Assembly (NCBI GenBank): GCA_963666465.1 | Contig: OY762824.1 | Span: 2,604,001-2,668,000 of the forward strand | DNA from: VXYL01 sp963666465 | Lineage (GTDB): Bacteria; Pseudomonadota; Gammaproteobacteria; Pseudomonadales; Azotimanducaceae | Direction of reading: 5' to 3' | DNA length: 64,000 bases | Part shown: positions 60,430-64,000 of the stretch, in pieces | How the letters are laid out: each line of letters opens with the position of its first letter | Numbering within the stretch: position 1 is the stretch's first letter | Program-made: the position numbers and the translations under genes | Notes under the pieces: generated by a model | Database searches by the model: none | Told to the model about the DNA's origin: nothing | The model's input: the letters and a program-made list of their open reading frames with translations, nothing else

Positions 60430-61432
60430 GGCCGGCGCCGAGGCGCTGGCCATGCGCTCGTTGCAGGCGCATTGGATCGTCGGTCGCGGCCTCGCCATGT
60501 ATCGCTGTCAGGACTTCAGCCGCGTGCCCCGCACCAGACGCCAGGCGGCGGTGGCGTTGCAGGTGTCCGTATGGAGCCCGTTTGCGAACACCGGCTGGCG
60601 CTGCGTGTGGGCTGGCGGCAAGGCGATGGTGTGGTTCTGGGATGCCGCCGACGTGCGGGTGCAGGGGGAGCTGCTCGACAAGGCGGCGAGGGAACGGCCG
60701 GCCACGGTGCAGCAAGTGCCGGAGCCCTTGTTCCTGCCGCGCGGGCAGGACGGGGCGCGGCTGGTGAAGTGCCACGACGGCCACGACCTGCAATTCTGGC
60801 AGGGCGGGGTGCTGCTCGACTCGCTCTGGACTCGGCAGGAGCCGGATGGGCAACGCCTCGCCTGGTTCCTGGAACGGCTTGGGGAGACGACTGCCGAGGC
60901 CGAAGTGGTCGAGGCCGAGATGGCGCCGGAGCCCTGGTCGCGCACCACTTCGCCGGTGGAGTGGCTGCGGGCGCGGGAGACGGCCATCGGCGTCACATGC
61001 CTTGCGGTTCTCGCGCTGGCCGGCGTTTGGCAGGAGGCGCGCTATTGGAAGATGCGCCTTGCCACCGGCGGCGCGGCGGCGGAGCTGAGCGTGGTGGAGG
61101 GGGATGTGCTGCCGCAGCTTTCGGCGCGGGGGGATTTCGTGAGCCTGCGGCGGCGCAACGAGCGGCTGGCGGAGCTCTTCGGCCAGCCTTCGCAGGCGCG
61201 GCTGATGGGGGTGGTGGACGAGATTCTGCCGAGCGACACGGCGGTGTTTCGGGAGTGGCGCTTCTCCGAAGGGGAACTGGCGGTGGTGCTGGTGGAGGAG
61301 GCCGAGGAGGCGATGGATCGGGTGGCTTTCGTGCGGGCATTGGAGGCGCATCCCTGGCTTTCCGGGGTGCGGGCGGAGCAGGGCCGGCGTCAGGGCGAGG
61401 TGCGGTTCCGCATGGAGGTCTCGGCGCGATGA
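60338..61432 (+). CDS. gspL: GspL-like type II secretion inner-membrane protein
   Basis: 364 residues. The N-terminal cytoplasmic part (HWIVGRGLAMYRCQDFSRVP to about residue 205) is followed by one membrane helix near 220-240 (AIGVTCLAVLALAGVW), then a coiled coil and a small alpha/beta domain (LMGVVDEILPSDTAVFREWR). The topology fits GspL (actin-like domain, helix, ferredoxin-like domain), although the sequence is divergent. It is identified mainly by position between gspK and a GspM-like gene. The ATG overlaps the end of gspK by 92 bases, so the true start could be later. Confidence 0.7.
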   Translation: MTLQETLQDLQQRLRRLLRRFSARPCAIQTEAGAEALAMRSLQAHWIVGRGLAMYRCQDFSRVPRTRRQAAVALQVSVWSPFANTGWRCVWAGGKAMVWFWDAADVRVQGELLDKAARERPATVQQVPEPLFLPRGQDGARLVKCHDGHDLQFWQGGVLLDSLWTRQEPDGQRLAWFLERLGETTAEAEVVEAEMAPEPWSRTTSPVEWLRARETAIGVTCLAVLALAGVWQEARYWKMRLATGGAAAELSVVEGDVLPQLSARGDFVSLRRRNERLAELFGQPSQARLMGVVDEILPSDTAVFREWRFSEGELAVVLVEEAEEAMDRVAFVRALEAHPWLSGVRAEQGRRQGEVRFRMEVSAR

Positions 61433-62013
61433 AGGGGCGTTTGGAAGCCTTGCTGGCGCGGGTTCGGACAGAGCTTGAGAAGAGCACGGTGGTGCGGCTT
61501 GGCGCCTGGGGCATTGCCGCGGTGCTGCTGCTTTGGTTCGCCTTGGCGCGGGGGGACGCGGTGGCGTTGGCGCACGCGGACTATGTGTCGGAGGCAAGGC
61601 GTCTGAGTGCGGCCACCGGAGCCCTGGACGGCGGCGACTGGGCTTCGCGGCTGGAACGGGAACGGGTTGTGGGCGGGCAGCTTGAAGGGATGCTGTGGCA
61701 GGCGGACTTCGAGGGACACGCCCAGGCGGAGCTGGAGGAGGCGCTGACGAGCATCTTCGAGCCGTTGGACCTTGGCCGCCGACGCATTCGCATGGGGGTG
61801 AGCCAGCCGGCGCCGGACTTGCCGGGGGTGTGGCAGGTGCAGGCGAACGTGAACGCGGAGTATCGCAGCGGGGCGGAACTGGCGGCATTGCATGCGATTG
61901 CGACGCATCCGAGGCGGCTGGCGGTGGAGCGGTTCGCGATCACCACGAACCCGCGGCGGATCGACGTGATTGTGTCGGCGTACTTCACGGGATTTGACGG
62001 GGACGGGGGCTAG
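61429..62013 (+). CDS. gspM: GspM-like type II secretion protein
   Basis: 194 residues. A short cytoplasmic N-terminus, one membrane helix (LGAWGIAAVLLLWFALARGD, about 24-42), a coiled coil, and a ferredoxin-like domain (VWQVQANVNAEYRSGAELAA, RLAVERFAITTNPRRIDVIV). This is the GspM/PilO topology. The ATG overlaps the stop of the gspL-like gene (ATGA). It is the last gene of the cluster before the tandem repeat and IS630-type element; GspN and others may have been displaced. Confidence 0.72.
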   Translation: MKGRLEALLARVRTELEKSTVVRLGAWGIAAVLLLWFALARGDAVALAHADYVSEARRLSAATGALDGGDWASRLERERVVGGQLEGMLWQADFEGHAQAELEEALTSIFEPLDLGRRRIRMGVSQPAPDLPGVWQVQANVNAEYRSGAELAALHAIATHPRRLAVERFAITTNPRRIDVIVSAYFTGFDGDGG

Positions 62014-62015
62014 TG

Positions 62016-62117
62016 TCCTGTGCCCTAAATAGTCCTGTGCCCTAAATAGTCCTGTGCCCTAAATAGTCCTGTGCCCTAAATAGTCCTGTGCCCTAAATAG
62101 TCCTGTGCCCTAAATAG
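62016..62117. repeat. 17-bp tandem repeat, six copies
   Basis: Six perfect units of TCCTGTGCCCTAAATAG between the gspM-like stop and the IS630-type element. The last unit merges with the IS end (TAAATAGATAG). The unit carries the same CTAAATAG that begins the IS. Confidence 0.97.
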
Positions 62118-63270
62118 ATAGAATTAACGCGACGATGCCTGGACGGCGGCCAATCGCTCTCTGGCGCGCTTGATCTTGGCCAGGATGTCTTCGCCCTTGG
62201 CGGTCCACCGGTACGGTTTGGGGTCGGCGTTGTGTTCGGCCAGGTGGCGGACGATCTCGCGGCGCAGCTGGCCGACGCTGGCGAAGCTGCCGTCGCGGAT
62301 CACGGCGGCGAGGTCGCCGAAGAACCGTTCGACGAGGTTGAGCCAGGAACTCGACGTCGGGGTGAAGTGCATCTCGAAGCGTGGATGGCGCGCCAGCCAC
62401 GCCCTGACCTTCTCGTGCCTGTGCGTGGCGCAGTTGTCGGCGACGACGTGGAGCGTCAGGTCGGCCGGCGTCTCGCGGTCGATCTGCCTGAGGAAGCGCA
62501 GCCACTGTACGTGCGTGTGCTGGGCTTCGAGACGCTTGATCAGCTTGCCGTCGAGGCAGTTCATCGCCGCAAACAGCGTGATCGTGCCGTGCCGGTGGCA
62601 GTCGTGCGTTTCGGTGCGAATGTGGCCGACGCCCAGCGGCAGCCCCGGCTGCGTGCGTTCCAGCGCCTGGATCCGCGTCTTCTCGTCGCAGCGCCATCGA
62701 CTTCTCCAGCGGATCCAGGCACAGCCCCGCCACGTCCCGGAACCTGGCCTCGAACCGCGGGTCGCTGGACAGCTTGAACGCGCGCTCGAGGTGCGGCTTG
62801 AGACCGTGTTCGCGCCAGATGCGACCGACGCTGGACGCCGAGATGCCCACTTCCGACGCCGTCGTGCGCGTGCTGCGCCGCCGCATGCCCGGCGCGCCCT
62901 GACCCGCCTTGGCAACGACTTCCTCGACCACCGCAGGCGAAATGCTCGGCTTGACCCCCCGACCCGGACGATCCACCAGACCCTCCAGCCCCTGCCGCTC
63001 GAATCGCTGCGACCACTTGTTCACCGAGGACGTCGCGATCCCCAGCCCGCGCGCCACGGCCGTCTGCTTCACGCCCTTCGCGCGCAGCAGCGCGATGCGT
63101 GCGCGCACCAGGTCGCGTGCCGGTGTCGTGGTCGCGCGAACACGGCGCTGGAGTTCGCCTTCCTCTTCCGCCGCGAGTTCCAGAACCGACACCGGACGCG
63201 CCATCGCAGACACCGCCAACACACACCGGTGCTGCCATGACACGGAATCCACGTTATTTCTGTCTATTTA
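62111..63270 (-). mobile_element. IS630-type insertion sequence
   Basis: About 1160 bp. Terminal inverted repeats TAAATAGATAGAATTAACG and TAAATAGACAGAAATAACG (two mismatches), each starting with the TA expected as target duplication of IS630/Tc1 elements. It contains one frameshifted transposase gene. The MITE at 6066 also has TA-type ends but different terminal sequences, so this IS is probably not its source. Confidence 0.85.
62124..63204 (-). pseudogene. IS630-family transposase, frameshifted
   Basis: The first frame (ATG at 63204) encodes two helix-turn-helix domains (VKQTAVARGLGIATSSVNKW and ASEVGISASSVGRIWREHGL) up to GLCLDP with the first Asp. Near 62690 the frame changes, and the second frame has DEKTRIQALERTQPGLPLG, VVADNCATH with the second Asp, and SSSWLNLVERFFGDL with the Glu. 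Some IS630 members use programmed frameshifting, so either that or decay is possible; I see no strong slippery run at the junction. Confidence 0.85.
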
Positions 63271-63906
63271 AGACGCATCACACTACCGCCGCTTGGCGGC
63301 GCTTAAGGCAGTTTTCGCTAGCACGAAAACTGCGAAGGGAAGTACGCGACCGTTCTCCAACTCGACAGTTTTCTACGGCGCTTTGCCTCCCTAGCGCCGC
63401 TTCGCCGGTCCTTACGAGGGCCTTCTGGGGGCGAGGGCATTGAAGCCCTGGCTCGCGCACTCCACCGTCACGGATTTCGCCAGGTTGCGGGGAGTCCTCC
63501 GGGGGGAGGGCGTCCCGCCCTCCATCGCGCCGCAAGGCGCGCCGCGCCGTCAGGCGCCGCGCCCGCAAGGGCGCGCAGGGCACATCGCGGCATGCGCAGG
63601 GAGGACGCGCCTGACGGCGCGCATGGGGGGCCGGACGCCCTCCCTCCCTTCTCCCTCCCTCCCTCTCCCTCTCCCTCTCCCTCCCGATAAGAGTGGTCCC
63701 GGCAGGCAAGTCGACGCAGTCGCCAGCCGCGAACGGCCATGCGCCACGTCAGCGCCACAAGAACCGTTGCCTGTTCGGCAACGGTTCCTGCCCCAGCCCA
63801 GGCCATCCTGTCACCCTGTCGGCATTCGGCCAGCTCACGCCGTCCGAAGTCCGACAGGCTGCCAGGCAAATTCAAGGTGAGACACTACCCTGCGGAGACG
63901 TTGGGG
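63271..63906. repeat. Composite repeat region: inverted repeats, nested palindromes, MITE right half
   Basis: 63305-63330 holds CAGTTTTCG-CTAG-CACGAAAACTG, a strong hairpin. 63500-63650 repeats the GGAGGGCGTCCCGCCCTCC and GCGCCGTCAGGCGC blocks of modules A and B. 63690-63891 is the right half of the MITE (GTGGTCCCGGCAGGCAAGTC to AAGGTGAGACACTA), interrupted after CACGTCAG by an inverted copy of the two-hairpin repeat (63751-63862). A CT-rich run lies at 63640-63680. No gene is seen. Confidence 0.75.
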
Positions 63907-64000
63907 TCATTGGCGTTGGCGGAGGGCTTCGAAGAGCAGGATGCTGGTGGCGGCGGCGACGTTTAGGCTGGATACCTTGCCGGCCAGGGGGATTTGGGCC
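63907..64000 (-). CDS. rlmB: SpoU-family rRNA 2'-O-methyltransferase, C-terminal end (RlmB-like)
   Basis: Only the last 31 codons are in the window: AQIPLAGKVSSLNVAAATSI followed by LLFEALRQRQ. IPLAGKVSSLNVAAA is SPOUT motif 3 of the TrmH/RlmB family, which forms part of the AdoMet-binding knot. RlmB methylates G2251 of 23S rRNA; TrmH-like paralogues cannot be excluded from so short a piece. The gene continues beyond the right edge. Confidence 0.85.
   Translation of the reverse strand, partial: AQIPLAGKVSSLNVAAATSILLFEALRQRQ

Noticed and set aside
62016..62117. 17-bp repeats as CRISPR or iterons of an origin
   Set aside because: Repeats are directly adjacent without spacers, share sequence with the neighbouring IS end, and no replication gene is near.
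62124..63204. Programmed frameshift in the IS630 transposase as the normal mode of expression
   Set aside because: No clear slippery heptamer near 62690; kept as pseudogene with the alternative noted.

Overview
Organism. The window is GC-rich with strong G/C codon bias. Its core genes are arranged as in gammaproteobacteria: a pilM-N-O-P-Q-aroK-aroB run on the minus strand lies back to back with a penicillin-binding protein 1A gene, and a type II secretion cluster and the 3' end of an rlmB/trmH-type rRNA methyltransferase gene lie at the right side. I cannot name a genus. Insertion sequences, MITE-like and REP-like repeats, gene remnants and toxin-antitoxin modules are unusually dense. That suggests an accessory-rich genome under weak purifying selection, such as a host-associated or particle-associated lineage (inference).

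Layout. 0-6 kb: metabolic genes (alpha/beta hydrolase end, amidase, TauD-type dioxygenase, myo-inositol oxygenase) and an orphan HipA-like kinase. 6-16.2 kb: MOSC protein, aroB, aroK, pilQPONM and divergent mrcA. 16.2-19.2 kb: a decayed UvrD-type helicase beside a P4-type integrase. 19.4-28.9 kb: ThuA-like protein, histidine phosphatase, a SelW/Rdx selenoprotein read through an in-frame TGA, a SpoIIM-family membrane operon, two small secreted peptide genes that share an upstream motif, an M48 peptidase, a flavin-type oxidoreductase and a CaiB-type CoA transferase, interrupted by an IS1634-type element. 29-30.7 kb: an IS1380-type element. 30.8-37.4 kb: MoxR ATPase with VWA protein, a Sel1-repeat protein, amidohydrolase, and a VOC-ankyrin pair.

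37.6-52.5 kb is an accessory zone: a truncated SDR gene, a module of about 1.85 kb present twice (DUF433/DUF5615 toxin-antitoxin pair plus MITE and integrase remains) flanking a RES/Xre-like pair, a RAYT (Y1 REP-associated transposase) with a dense REP-like array, RelBE-like and HEPN modules, a large secreted protein of unknown role, a Uma2-type nuclease and a broken Rpn locus whose C-terminal part is present in three copies. 52.6-62 kb: gspD and gspC on minus; gspH, I, J, K, L and M-like genes on plus, with a second Rpn gene and an extra copy of its C-terminal domain between them. 62-64 kb: a 17-bp tandem repeat, an IS630-type element, nested repeats, and the rlmB end.

How the genes work together. 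PilM-Q form the alignment complex and secretin of a type IV pilus. GspC/D and the pseudopilins H-K with L and M form part of a type II secretion machine (GspE, F and G lie elsewhere). TauD, the following Tat-type protein, amidase and MIOX are unlinked catabolic functions. The most notable items are the SelW-like gene with an in-frame UGA and bSECIS-like hairpin, the two peptide operons sharing one motif, the two Rpn loci with externalised C-terminal modules, and palindromic repeats that appear to have been inserted into coding ends (pilP, gspK, amidase).
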